From Leptospira andrefontaineae (GTDB taxonomy: Bacteria; Spirochaetota; Leptospiria; Leptospirales; Leptospiraceae): 60,669 nt of DNA. Both the position numbers and the translations under genes were made by a program. This document shows, piece after piece, positions 40,226 through 48,835 of the stretch. Within the stretch, counting starts at the first letter, position 1. The number at the start of each line of letters is the position of its first letter. The stretch is from positions 1-60,669 of the forward strand of contig NZ_RQEY01000003.1 of the NCBI RefSeq assembly GCF_004770105.1, read 5' to 3'. The notes under the pieces are model-generated. The model worked only from the letters and a program-made list of their open reading frames with translations. It was not told the DNA's origin and did not search any database.

Positions 40226-40630
40226 ATGAAATCAACGGTTCGGGAAAACCTGAGCTTCGGGTCTAGTCCTGACAATCCGGACGGTCTTCAATTAAAGATC
40301 ACCTTTGATGAGGACACCAAAACCGCTTACGGTGACTATACGGTTCCTGAAAAGTTCCAAGGGTCTCCGGACGTGATCCATCCCGGAATTATCGCTACTA
40401 TTTTGGACGAAATCATGGCCAAAATCAACGAGGCGATGAATTTTAAAACAACAACTGGCGAGTTGACGATCCGCTTCTTACAACCTGCACAAGTAAATCA
40501 ACCTTTGCATTTACGCGGCTGGTTCGTTAAAAAGAACAAAAAAGTGATCGAAAACAGAGCCGAAATTGAGAACGAGATCGGTAAGATTGTAGCCCGCGGT
40601 AAGGGCAAATACATCGAACTCGATTCCTGA
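40226..40630 (+). CDS. hot-dog fold thioesterase-like protein
   Basis: 134 aa from the ATG at 40226; an earlier ATG at 40202 would add eight residues lacking the family pattern. The PaaI/4HBT-type hot-dog motif is visible: [21 protein letters not shown], with the helix holding Asp/Glu, then [20 protein letters not shown] and a closing strand. It likely hydrolyses an acyl-CoA in the cytoplasm; the acyl group is unknown. It precedes the tRNA gene. Confidence 0.75.
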   Translation: MKSTVRENLSFGSSPDNPDGLQLKITFDEDTKTAYGDYTVPEKFQGSPDVIHPGIIATILDEIMAKINEAMNFKTTTGELTIRFLQPAQVNQPLHLRGWFVKKNKKVIENRAEIENEIGKIVARGKGKYIELDS

Positions 40631-40653
40631 TCCAATACGGAATTATAAAACCC

Positions 40654-40737
40654 GCCGATGTGGTGGAATTGGTAGACGCACTGGATTCAAAATCCAGCGG
40701 GGGCAACCCCGTGTCGGTTCGACTCCGACCGTCGGCA
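40654..40737 (+). tRNA. tRNA-Leu (anticodon CAA)
   Basis: 84 bases fold as a class II tRNA. The acceptor stem is GCCGATG with CGTCGGC (one G-T pair) and discriminator A737. The anticodon stem CTGGA/TCCAG encloses loop TTCAAAA with anticodon CAA (reads UUG). A long variable arm (GGGGGCAACCCC region) and T arm GTCGG-TTCGACT-CCGAC follow. The 3' CCA is not encoded. The long variable arm and TGGTAGACGC D loop fit Leu. Confidence 0.95.
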
Positions 40738-40740
40738 GGG

Positions 40741-41502
40741 TTATTTCCCACCTTTAGCAGAAGCAATCGCTTCTTCGAACGCATCCTTCTCCACTTGATC
40801 AATCGCTTCTAAGATCAGATCCATTTCTTCCCTAGTCAGTCCTGCAAATAATTCCTCTCCTTTCGTAAGAATTCCTGCACCTAGCATAATACCTTCTACC
40901 TCTTCCTGAGTGTAAGTTTTTGGTTTCGACTTCATTGTCTTAACAACTGCATCCATGAGTTGTTTGATCTTAGAAAGAAGTTCCTTATCCGAAAGTGTCG
41001 CAAATAATTTTAATATATCTTCTCTGAATTCGTCCGCGTCTTTTTTAGAAACGGAAGCAAGCACCTGGTTGAAGATAGATTTGTTTTGGAGATCGTTCCC
41101 TTCTTTTAATAATTCTTTCGCCTTGGAAAACATGATCTCTTCGAATCTATGAGCAGTTACGTAAGAATGTAACGCTGCAAATCCTGCCTGGAATGCCGAT
41201 TTTAAATGACGGCCCAATTTGAATACTGCCATACTCAATGAGCCTAAAAGCCCGAATACTTTTGGAGGAGAATGTACAAATCCTGCTAAGGACGTAAATG
41301 CTCCGTCCAATTTTTTTCTGCCTTCGTATTCAGGATATAGTAGCTCTAGAAAGTAACGCACCAATAGATCCACTTTCTCTTCCGGGATGGATGAGAACTT
41401 AGGATACCTGGAAAGATTGTTTTTAGAATATCTTCTTGTTAAGGCTTCTCTATAAGCGCTTATCAATTTTGGAAATTCCGGTTCTTCTAATAGCGATCCC
41501 AT
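40741..41502 (-). CDS. hypothetical helical protein
   Basis: 253 aa, cytoplasmic, predominantly alpha-helical, with a central, more hydrophobic segment (LLGSLSMAVFKLGRHLKSAF, about residues 85-105). A probable coiled-coil region spans 120-190 and an acidic C-terminus ends in SAKGGK. No motif or family is recognised. It converges on the tRNA-Leu gene with a 3-base gap. Confidence 0.6.
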   Translation of the reverse strand: MGSLLEEPEFPKLISAYREALTRRYSKNNLSRYPKFSSIPEEKVDLLVRYFLELLYPEYEGRKKLDGAFTSLAGFVHSPPKVFGLLGSLSMAVFKLGRHLKSAFQAGFAALHSYVTAHRFEEIMFSKAKELLKEGNDLQNKSIFNQVLASVSKKDADEFREDILKLFATLSDKELLSKIKQLMDAVVKTMKSKPKTYTQEEVEGIMLGAGILTKGEELFAGLTREEMDLILEAIDQVEKDAFEEAIASAKGGK

Positions 41503-41544
41503 ACTCGGGTTGAGTTTTACACTAAGCTCTGAATAAGGAAGTTA

Positions 41545-41638
41545 TTTTTCCACGCGAAACCGCAAAGAAAAGAAGATACGCAATGTTGGAATTCCAACCT
41601 TAGCGGTCTTAACGCCTTTGCGTGAGAATATCTTTTAC
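41545..41638. repeat. intergenic hairpin repeat, second copy of the CACGCGAA type
   Basis: The arms CACGCGAAACCGCAAAGAAA (from 41551) and CCTTAGCGGTCTTAACGCCT with TTGCGTGAGAATAT (to about 41632) match those of 38003-38089 almost base for base. The spacer contains the perfect palindrome TTGGAATTCCAA (41586-41597). It sits after the pentahaem cytochrome gene's stop and may serve as its 3' end. Confidence 0.7.
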
Positions 41639-41649
41639 CTTCCCGGTTG

Positions 41650-42834
41650 CTATTTTTTCCATTGCAAACGAACCAATTCATATTTCGCAGAGTTTGTTTC
41701 ATCTAATGCTTTTTTCAGGTTTGGCAAAACCCATGACTTCGTGTCTTCTCGGAAAGTATCCTTGTAATTCCAATTGTCCTGGAACATTCTTTTATAATAT
41801 TCTTTCGGATCTACTGTGACTACGAACTCGACTCGTTTTACCTTGGAAAATTCTTCTTTGGATAAACTTACATGAAGAAAAGCGGATTCTCCAGGAGAAA
41901 GTCTTGAGTCAAAAATTTCTTTTTGTAATTCCAAGTCCAACATCCAGCCTAAAGTTTTTTCAGAGACCTTTCTCTTTTGCCCGGTTATGGATTCTATCCA
42001 TACTTCCAAGTATACTTTTGGAACAGAATAACTGGGAAATGTATGCCCTACTCCGGAGTTTTTTAACTCAGAGATAATTTCGGCCCCTTCTTCTTTTGGT
42101 AAAACTTGCAAGGAAGTTTGGACCCCACTTTTTACCATTTCCGGATCGGAGATACCTTTCCATTCATGTTTTCTATCAGGCATATGACAATTCTGGCATT
42201 GCACATTTGATTTGGCAAATTCGGACCTTCTCCATTGCCCATAAGTGTCCATTAGGAACTTTCCATTCACCTGTTTTGCAGTCTCAGGAGATTGATGGCA
42301 GTTCTTGCAAAATTCGGATTCTTCGAACTCTTTTTGAGGAATAAAACCTTGGTGAGGAATATTCGAATTTTGGAATATTCTGTCTTCATTTCCTTCCTTT
42401 GGAAATGGTCCGTATACTTTTCCTTTTCGGAGATGACAACTCGCACATTGTATTCCGTTTTCTTCCGAGCCTTGTTTCCAACTAGAGCCTGTGACTTCTC
42501 CCCAACCCAAACGTGAGAGTAATAAAGTTTTGGTTTCTGGATTTGGACTGTGGCAATTCATACAATTTTCGGATCCATGTTTTCCGATCCTAGGCAATTG
42601 CCAAAGAAAGCCCGGGCCGATGGCCCGGGAGTGAAGAGTCGACTTCCAGGAACCGAACTGTTGTAAATGGCAGCTCCCGCAAGAGGCCGGGTTCGGATCT
42701 ACTGTAATCGAGCCTTGGGATTCGAGGGGGAATGCCCAATGCCTCTGGTGAAACCCTTCTTCTTTACAAAATAATAAGAAGAAGGCCGCCGCAAAAATTG
42801 CGACAAAGAAGACTGAGGGATTTATCCTCCGCAA
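41650..42834 (-). CDS. pentahaem cytochrome c lipoprotein (cytochrome c554-like)
   Basis: 394 aa. The lipobox is FFLLFC. Five CxxCH sites are present: CGSCH, CMNCH, CASCH, CKNCH and CQNCH, all within residues 50-215. A C-terminal beta domain without haem follows (VGHTFPSYSVPKVYLEVWIE). The FGSWKSTLHSRA segment after the first haem supplies a distal His. It belongs to the c554-type family by layout and is paralogous to the 453-aa cytochrome at 51962. The start overlaps the rhodanese gene stop by 13 bases. It may move electrons to or from the envelope sulfurtransferases. Confidence 0.88.
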   Translation of the reverse strand: MRRINPSVFFVAIFAAAFFLLFCKEEGFHQRHWAFPLESQGSITVDPNPASCGSCHLQQFGSWKSTLHSRAIGPGFLWQLPRIGKHGSENCMNCHSPNPETKTLLLSRLGWGEVTGSSWKQGSEENGIQCASCHLRKGKVYGPFPKEGNEDRIFQNSNIPHQGFIPQKEFEESEFCKNCHQSPETAKQVNGKFLMDTYGQWRRSEFAKSNVQCQNCHMPDRKHEWKGISDPEMVKSGVQTSLQVLPKEEGAEIISELKNSGVGHTFPSYSVPKVYLEVWIESITGQKRKVSEKTLGWMLDLELQKEIFDSRLSPGESAFLHVSLSKEEFSKVKRVEFVVTVDPKEYYKRMFQDNWNYKDTFREDTKSWVLPNLKKALDETNSAKYELVRLQWKK

Positions 42835-44255
42835 GGATTTCCTCCTCCACCTCCTCCTGAACCACCGCCTCCTCCGCCACCGGAGGAAGCAGAACCTGAA
42901 AGATATTTTTTATCCTGGTTTATTATATCATTCGTACCTTTCGCAAAGCTACGTTCTGGCGTAAAATAAGTTCCTAAATTAGAAATGTTTGATGCATCTA
43001 TCCCGGATTTTCCTACGTTATATGTGATCGATTCAGTCACGGAAGAACGATCCGTTCTCCATGCGGATACCGCACTTATATTGGACCAGTTCCCGTTAGA
43101 ATCGTAAGCGAGAGATCCCCATTCTACCCAAGAACCGTCGTAAAACCTGGTAGGATATCCAAGGATCGCAAGAGTTGCAAATCCAGTGATGGAAGATCTT
43201 ACATTAGTTCTGCAATAGGCAATGATAGTCTGACCTTCCGTATATCCGTTCGCAGATAAAAGGTTTTGGAGATCCGATTTTGCGAGGAATTCCTTATTCG
43301 CATTAATAAAGTTTGCGAAAGGAATATTTTTTGCACCTTTCACATGCCCTTCGAAAGGAGTATAACAGCTAGGGGTATCCGCGCAGGTTAAGTTAGAAGG
43401 TCCTACTGTGGATCCACTTCCATCATATTCTGCAGCTGATCTTGCATCTAAAATGAAACTCCCTCCTGAAGGTGCAGGAGTGGAACCTTCGAATATTGGA
43501 TTTGTAATACCTTGGACTACATTAAAAACATCCGCGAGTGTAGCCTGTAATATAGTATGATCCCTGTATAAACTTCCTAGAGTACCCGCGCCGCTGGTTG
43601 TAGGAACAGTGTAGGAAGACCCGCCCGTAAGTTGAGAAGCGCCTATCTTAGTGGAAACCGCTCCGTTCAAAACTGCAAGATGGGTTCTTTCTAATCCCCA
43701 ATAATATAGAGTATACCAAGAACGTAATGTAAGCATTAGGTTCCCATCCGTAGGAACATCTTGTGCAAGTACGATCAGGTCAGTCGCTGGATTCACACCA
43801 AAACGTTTTAAGAATGCATCTATATTTTTCCCTTCCGGAACGATCGTCTCAGTATCAATCAAACCGTTAAATCTAGTCTGACCGAAAAAAGTATAATCTG
43901 TGGAAGTTGCAGTAATCCCATACACTCTCACTCCCGTCTCTGGTCTTACATAAGAACCGGAAAGTGCTCCTCCGCTGATCTGAAAGATGATCAATCTTCC
44001 GCTAATCCCAGGAGGGCGGTTCGCTGCCCAATTAGATCTCCAGGATTCTAAAGTAGACGCAGTGATCAGCCCATACGTATTATTATTATAATCGTCATTT
44101 GATACCGACAAAAGTTGAGATGTATTAAAAGCCTCCACGGGTTGCACTAAAGCAAGTTTCTCATACGGAGTAAGATACTCCGGGCCATGGCAGGCTCCTA
44201 AAAAAGGAATTAGTAATAAACGAATTCCTAAATTTCTAATTTTTAAACCGAACAT
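42822..44255 (-). CDS. two-domain rhodanese lipoprotein with Gly-rich C-terminal tail
   Basis: 477 aa. The lipobox is PFLGAC. Two rhodanese domains follow. The first has no catalytic Cys (TDLIVLAQDVPTDGN). The second has the active-site loop IAYCRTNVRSS with nucleophile C348 and the GHVKGAKNIPF entry motif. The tail is almost pure Gly (GGGGGGGSGGGGGG) ending NPCGG, a possible disulfide or metal site at the very C-terminus. It is paralogous to the 515-aa rhodanese in the same operon. Rhodaneses move sulfane sulfur from thiosulfate or persulfides; the natural donor here is unknown. Confidence 0.85.
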   Translation of the reverse strand: MFGLKIRNLGIRLLLIPFLGACHGPEYLTPYEKLALVQPVEAFNTSQLLSVSNDDYNNNTYGLITASTLESWRSNWAANRPPGISGRLIIFQISGGALSGSYVRPETGVRVYGITATSTDYTFFGQTRFNGLIDTETIVPEGKNIDAFLKRFGVNPATDLIVLAQDVPTDGNLMLTLRSWYTLYYWGLERTHLAVLNGAVSTKIGASQLTGGSSYTVPTTSGAGTLGSLYRDHTILQATLADVFNVVQGITNPIFEGSTPAPSGGSFILDARSAAEYDGSGSTVGPSNLTCADTPSCYTPFEGHVKGAKNIPFANFINANKEFLAKSDLQNLLSANGYTEGQTIIAYCRTNVRSSITGFATLAILGYPTRFYDGSWVEWGSLAYDSNGNWSNISAVSAWRTDRSSVTESITYNVGKSGIDASNISNLGTYFTPERSFAKGTNDIINQDKKYLSGSASSGGGGGGGSGGGGGGNPCGG

Positions 44256-44271
44256 ATTCCCCTCCGACTAT

Positions 44272-44300
44272 AAGAGCCTGTCCCAAAGGTCCAGGCTCTT
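44272..44300 (-). promoter_or_regulatory. intercistronic hairpin within the rhodanese operon
   Basis: AAGAGCCTG (44272-44280) and CAGGCTCTT (44292-44300) form a perfect 9-bp stem with an 11-base loop, between the second rhodanese gene and the barrel gene. There is no T-run, so it is more likely an mRNA stability or processing element than a terminator. Confidence 0.5.
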
Positions 44301-44348
44301 GAAGCCCGAAACCAAACACATTTAGATAACTTAAAGCCATGGGACGGA

Positions 44349-45320
44349 CTATAAGTTAAATGGAAAATTGATCAGGAACCCGAAGGTTCTTAAGATTGCG
44401 GTGTTATACCCGGAATAAGTATGAGAATAGAAGAAGTTATAGTAATTACCGTACTTATCCGTATAACCCAAACTCACTTCGAGGTTGTGATAGACTTCCT
44501 TTCTTCCCCAGGCCGGTCTTTCATGCTCTAGATAATAATTGTACCAATCCTGCCCGAAAGGAGGAATGGAAGGTGGATCTAGTTGGATCAAGTTTAAAGG
44601 AGGAGTTCCTCTTGGATCTGCAAATGCATATCCTCCCTGGCCAATCTGCCCCCTACTTCCGACAATAAAGATGAATGAATCCAAGAAACGTTTATATAAA
44701 GCACCGTAGTAAAGAATATCATCAGGCACAGGCTTTTCTCTTCTGCGATAACTCCATTCACCTAAAGCGCCGAGTCCCCAAACATTGAAATCTTTGCCTA
44801 AGTAGATATTTACTTCTGCACCGTTTGCTCCATCCCCTAATGCCTGAGGGTTTCTATCATAATCACCCTTTTTAATCCCACCAATTCTTACACTGATAGT
44901 AGGAACCCAGATAGAGTCGTAATCATACTCATCTATTACTTTATAACGTAAGCCTGCTCTAGAATCTATGACACCATACTTATCCGGCTGTTCAGGAGAA
45001 GTTAAGGTCCCAAAATAACGATCGATCAGCTGGACCCTTCCTAATTTACCAAAACCTGTTTGAAGATCCACAGTAAGTCTATCAGTGATACCATACTCGA
45101 AAGCAAGAGCGCCTACGTTGATCCGAACATCATCATCATAAGTGTTATGGTATTTTCCCACGTATGCGGAATTATAAACCGAATTCACCGCAGTGGTCCG
45201 AACCCATAATTGTCTTTGGTAAGGAGCCCAAACCGTCTGAGAAAATAATTCCCCGATAAAAAGTGGTTGGGCCAAAAATAGAAGGGTAAAAAAAACTCCC
45301 TTCTTAATTAAAAATTTCAT
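44349..45320 (-). CDS. outer membrane beta-barrel protein
   Basis: 323 aa with a signal peptide (VFFTLLFLAQPLFIGELFS) and amphipathic strands rich in Tyr, Gly and aromatic ends (GALAFEYGITDRLTVDLQTG, NYYNFFYSHTYSGYNTAILR), finishing in FLINFPFNL, a typical barrel C-terminal strand. About twelve strands are possible. It resembles periplasm-facing porin-like barrels of unknown cargo. Encoded between a small exported protein and a rhodanese, it may be the outer-membrane port of the sulfur module. Confidence 0.72.
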   Translation of the reverse strand: MKFLIKKGVFFTLLFLAQPLFIGELFSQTVWAPYQRQLWVRTTAVNSVYNSAYVGKYHNTYDDDVRINVGALAFEYGITDRLTVDLQTGFGKLGRVQLIDRYFGTLTSPEQPDKYGVIDSRAGLRYKVIDEYDYDSIWVPTISVRIGGIKKGDYDRNPQALGDGANGAEVNIYLGKDFNVWGLGALGEWSYRRREKPVPDDILYYGALYKRFLDSFIFIVGSRGQIGQGGYAFADPRGTPPLNLIQLDPPSIPPFGQDWYNYYLEHERPAWGRKEVYHNLEVSLGYTDKYGNYYNFFYSHTYSGYNTAILRTFGFLINFPFNL

Positions 45321-45338
45321 TATATAATGATTCCCTGA

Positions 45339-45707
45339 TTAATCCTTCTTTTCCTCCAACTTCACGTTGAAGCGGATACTTACGAAAAATTCCAAAGCGG
45401 AAATCTGTTCTTCGGATAATTTTCCCGCCAAATCTTCCAAACTCACCCTTCCTTTTTCGGAGTTAGGCAAGGAGCCTTGGAGATATTCCAAACGGTTTTT
45501 CTGAGATTTTACTAGATCTTCTTTCTTAGCATCCAGGGCGACTTCTCCATTATAGATTGCCTTGCCTAGATTGAACTTTTCCCTTTCTTTCCCACGAAGT
45601 GCCTGCCCGGCCACCCCGCCTCCTCCGAATCCACCGGAGGCCAAAACAACTTCCAAAGAAGAGAAAAATAATGCGCCGATTAGCGCGTAGATATATAATA
45701 TTTTCAT
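45339..45707 (-). CDS. small exported protein with cytochrome c-like sequence but no haem motif
   Basis: 122 aa. A signal peptide (IYALIGALFFSSLEVVLASG) leads to GGFGGGGVAGQALRG, then FNLGKAIYNGEV and LAGKLSEEQISALEFFVSIRF. The last two blocks are where small cytochromes c have the LGKxxYxG entry helix and the final helix. There is no Cys at all in the protein, hence no haem site. It could be a haem-free relative acting as a docking partner; that is an inference from pattern only. Confidence 0.6.
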   Translation of the reverse strand: MKILYIYALIGALFFSSLEVVLASGGFGGGGVAGQALRGKEREKFNLGKAIYNGEVALDAKKEDLVKSQKNRLEYLQGSLPNSEKGRVSLEDLAGKLSEEQISALEFFVSIRFNVKLEEKKD

Positions 45708-45750
45708 AAAGCAGTAACTCCCTCTTTTTATTTTATGTTACAGAATTGGA

Positions 45751-45774
45751 AAGGACGGGGATTCCCCCGCCCTT
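45751..45774 (-). promoter_or_regulatory. strong intercistronic hairpin after the first rhodanese gene
   Basis: AAGGACGGGG (45751-45760) and CCCCGCCCTT (45765-45774) form a 10-bp stem with one mismatch and loop ATTC. It lies between the first rhodanese stop (45790) and the next gene (45707). Reading leftward, TCCAATT follows, not a T-run, so it may be an attenuator or an mRNA-protecting 3' structure that raises the first gene's output relative to the rest. Confidence 0.6.
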
Positions 45775-45789
45775 AATGTATATCGCAAC

Positions 45790-47337
45790 TTATTGGTTTT
45801 TGTAATTCCAGTCGTCGACGAATGCTTTTTTGGTTGTTGTCGCAGAGGAGTTGATTTGGAAATAATCCACAGTGGATTTTTTCACACCTGTATTATAGTG
45901 TGGTCCATCTCCGGATCCTCTTGCACCAGACTCGATCGCACCTTGAACGTCTGCGGCGAATTTAACCGGAACGGAAGGATAAGTAGAAGCTCCCGCAGTT
46001 ACATCGTCGTTAAAGTTCGCAGACGGAAAATTACCCGCCAATAATCCAAAGATACTCCATCCATCTTCTAAGAATACGGAAGGACGTCCCAAGATAAGCT
46101 GAGTAGAAATACCACTGGTTTGGGTTCTGGTATTCGTTCTGCAATACTGAAGAATAGTTTGGCCTTCTTCATATGCAGGTGCGCCTGAGTTAGGCCCACC
46201 TGTAGTTCCGTAAGTGTCCCAAATATCTTTGATATCCGCTTTAGACTTGAACTTCAGAGTATTAAAAGTTCCTACAGCAGAAGTAGTATATGCGTAAGCG
46301 TTATCCAAAGTAGTACGATCTACTACATTGTAATGAGGAACAAATACTGCACCTTTCAAGTGACCTTCGAAAGCGATAGCACCACCTCCGGATTTTGTAG
46401 TCCCGGTAGTATTCTCTCCGCCGTTATACTCTTGCCATCCAGCACTAGATGTATATACGCTAATATCGTTGTTATTGTTCGCAGTTCTGTTATCTGAGAT
46501 CAATACAGTTGAAGAAAGCCCCTTCACACTATGATGCCCGTTGTTCTTAGCAACTTCGATCGTATCTTCGATACTTAATGTAAGGATCCTGTTATCCACA
46601 TTCTTCAGTTGTCTAACAGAGAAAGTACCGTTCAGAGGAGGAACTGACTCGTCAGTATCATTGCCCAATTCCGCTTCCGGAAATTGACCCTTGATAGTTC
46701 CATTAAGAATAGCAAGATGTTCGTGAGCCACACCCCAATATCTTAAAGTGTAATGTTGGTGACCAATGGAACCATAGTTGTCTCCATTACCACTTGCAAA
46801 TACGATCAGATCCTTAGTAGGGTCTACTCCGTAAGTTTGGAACCACTCGTCTAAACTTGCCCCGCTTAAAAGTCCGTTTCCACCTGTGGTTGAAGTTCCA
46901 CCTGGAATAGTGATCAAACCGTTGTTTCTTGTTTCTCTAAAAGTTTTCCAAGAATAAAGTGCAGCGTTGTTTCCGGTGACGGAGACAAAAACTTTCACTC
47001 CAGCAGTAGGAAGGATTAAACTTTTATTCGCATCTGCTCCCACTTTGTTTGCTTGGAAGATCACCAAGTTTCCTGTAATACCAGCTGGCTTATTGTTTGC
47101 CCAATCGGTTACCCAAGTTCTTAATGTAGATGAAGTGATCAAACCGTATTGGTTAGCATTATAATCATCCGCAGATTCGATAGACAGATCCGAAGCGCTT
47201 GCTACTTTTACACTGGAAGTTCCTCCCCCAATGGCAGCTAATGCAAGTGCGGAACTGTCCGAAGATCCCTCTCCACAATTCCCGAGTAATCCCAGCACAA
47301 TTGCCAGGAGGCTCGAATTAATGAGCTTATTTTTCAT
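45790..47337 (-). CDS. two-domain rhodanese lipoprotein (first gene of operon)
   Basis: 515 aa. The lipobox is GLLGNC. Two rhodanese domains follow; the first lacks a Cys nucleophile (LIVFASGNGDNYG), the second has LQYCRTNTRTQ with C399 and the GHLKGAVFVPH entry motif. It is collinear with the 477-aa rhodanese (for example NPYGLITASTL / QYGLITSSTL and YYWGLERTHLAVLNG / RYWGVAHEHLAILNG), so the two are paralogues. It is the promoter-proximal gene of the leftward operon that ends with the pentahaem cytochrome. Confidence 0.85.
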   Translation of the reverse strand: MKNKLINSSLLAIVLGLLGNCGEGSSDSSALALAAIGGGTSSVKVASASDLSIESADDYNANQYGLITSSTLRTWVTDWANNKPAGITGNLVIFQANKVGADANKSLILPTAGVKVFVSVTGNNAALYSWKTFRETRNNGLITIPGGTSTTGGNGLLSGASLDEWFQTYGVDPTKDLIVFASGNGDNYGSIGHQHYTLRYWGVAHEHLAILNGTIKGQFPEAELGNDTDESVPPLNGTFSVRQLKNVDNRILTLSIEDTIEVAKNNGHHSVKGLSSTVLISDNRTANNNNDISVYTSSAGWQEYNGGENTTGTTKSGGGAIAFEGHLKGAVFVPHYNVVDRTTLDNAYAYTTSAVGTFNTLKFKSKADIKDIWDTYGTTGGPNSGAPAYEEGQTILQYCRTNTRTQTSGISTQLILGRPSVFLEDGWSIFGLLAGNFPSANFNDDVTAGASTYPSVPVKFAADVQGAIESGARGSGDGPHYNTGVKKSTVDYFQINSSATTTKKAFVDDWNYKNQ

Positions 47338-47646
47338 TTTGTTCTCCTTTGCTGGTCCGGCCGGGGTTCCCTCATGTTTATTCCACTGCGGACTCTAAGC
47401 ACAAAGTCGAGAAAAGGCTCCGCTTTTACTAAGATTATTTCAATATAACGAACATATTATCCAATTAATTGAACAATATATTGTAATTAACGCACAATTT
47501 TTTAAACAAAACGGAGTGAGCCCTAAAAATTAGGAAACAAAATGACTATAGAAAATACTTTCTGTGGACTTAGGATGTGTTATTTTCCGCTAAAGCAGAA
47601 TATTCAAAAATTGAAAATTACCTTTTTATAAAGTGTTGGGTTGGAT
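47338..47646. promoter_or_regulatory. control region of the rhodanese operon with operator-like site
   Basis: 309 bases without a gene. TTATCCAATTAATTGAACAA (from 47457), continuing TATATTG, contains the perfect palindrome CAATTAATTG (47462-47471) and matches the site in front of the cupin-XRE gene (49479 onward). It is the likely promoter-operator of the operon starting at 47337. Confidence 0.55.
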
Positions 47647-48741
47647 TCAGAAGGAGATACGAGGCCCTAAGTGGATCAAGGTCCCTCCCCATTTATAAAA
47701 CGGATCAAAGGCCAAGAGATAAGCCAATCCCAGTAACAATCCGAAACCTAAAACCCATTTTTCCCGGTTAGAAAATCCTTTTCGGAAGCGGATCAGCCAA
47801 AGAGCAATCCAGGCCGGATAGAATAAGTGAGAAAACACTCTTGTACTGTCTGCAGTAAAAAAAGTAATGAAGAAGGCGCCAAAACAAACGAATAAGATCG
47901 AGATCTTCTTACGTATCAGATTCTCCAAAAATAGAAATAGCAAACCATTCCAGAAAGAGAGCAAGGTAAGAAGAAAATAATTCGTATGTGTAGAATACCA
48001 ACGAGCGAAGCCTAAAGACTGCGCGGTATCTAATCTTCTTTCATTCCATTCTATTCCATTCAGATAAAAGATCAAATAAGAAGAAGCTCTTCCTACAAAT
48101 ATTCCGAGCAAAAAGACCTTTAATATATCTCGATCAATCTCTTTCTTCTCCCAGAAATATAAAAACAAAACTAAAAAGGAAATTATTATAAATTGATAAA
48201 AATGGGTCCAGGATCCCAAAACAAAAAGGAAGAATAAAAAGTATAAGATAAATTTCTTCCCTTGGCGCTGATCATATTGATCCAAAAACAAAATAAGCAG
48301 TACTGACCAGAAGAATGTAAGATGATCTGCAAAGCCGATCCAATTGTTTTGGATGAGATAAAGAGGAGAAAGAAGCAGAAAAAAACCCAAAAAAATCCCT
48401 GCAAAATAACTTCTAAAATAAGAAGCATAAACTATCAGGATTGCGGAGATAATATATAATAAAAACTTACAATACCTTTTGAACCCTTCCGGAGAAAGAT
48501 CTATCTTAAAAATTCGAAGATGATAAGGAAATAAAAAAGAATCCGAATCGTATTCTTTGGAAAGATCCGACTTAGAGAGATAATAAAACCCTGAATTGAT
48601 TACTTGGGACTCAGGAGAAGTTTTGTATAAAAAATAAGAAGCTTCCTTTAAGAAAAAAATGGAAACAAGTCCAATTAGTAAGGACAATACTAATCTTTTT
48701 TGTTTGTAGAAACTTTCTCGGATCTTCTCGCAGGATTTCAT
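47647..48741 (-). CDS. multi-pass membrane protein, GT-C-like
   Basis: 364 aa with nine or ten hydrophobic helices and a first large loop holding acidic and Tyr residues (SKSDLSKEYDSDSFLFPYH). The helix-loop layout resembles GT-C glycosyltransferases, but the diagnostic acidic pair is not clear. No family is assigned. It lies between the cupin-XRE regulator and the rhodanese operon, near two other glycosyltransferases. Confidence 0.55.
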   Translation of the reverse strand: MKSCEKIRESFYKQKRLVLSLLIGLVSIFFLKEASYFLYKTSPESQVINSGFYYLSKSDLSKEYDSDSFLFPYHLRIFKIDLSPEGFKRYCKFLLYIISAILIVYASYFRSYFAGIFLGFFLLLSPLYLIQNNWIGFADHLTFFWSVLLILFLDQYDQRQGKKFILYFLFFLFVLGSWTHFYQFIIISFLVLFLYFWEKKEIDRDILKVFLLGIFVGRASSYLIFYLNGIEWNERRLDTAQSLGFARWYSTHTNYFLLTLLSFWNGLLFLFLENLIRKKISILFVCFGAFFITFFTADSTRVFSHLFYPAWIALWLIRFRKGFSNREKWVLGFGLLLGLAYLLAFDPFYKWGGTLIHLGPRISF

Positions 48742-48835
48742 CTAACCAAAAACTTTTCATTCAATGAAAAGTTCGGATTATAGTCTACTGCCCCCTCAGG
48801 AATTGCAATTAACAAAACGTAAACAGAGATCTATT

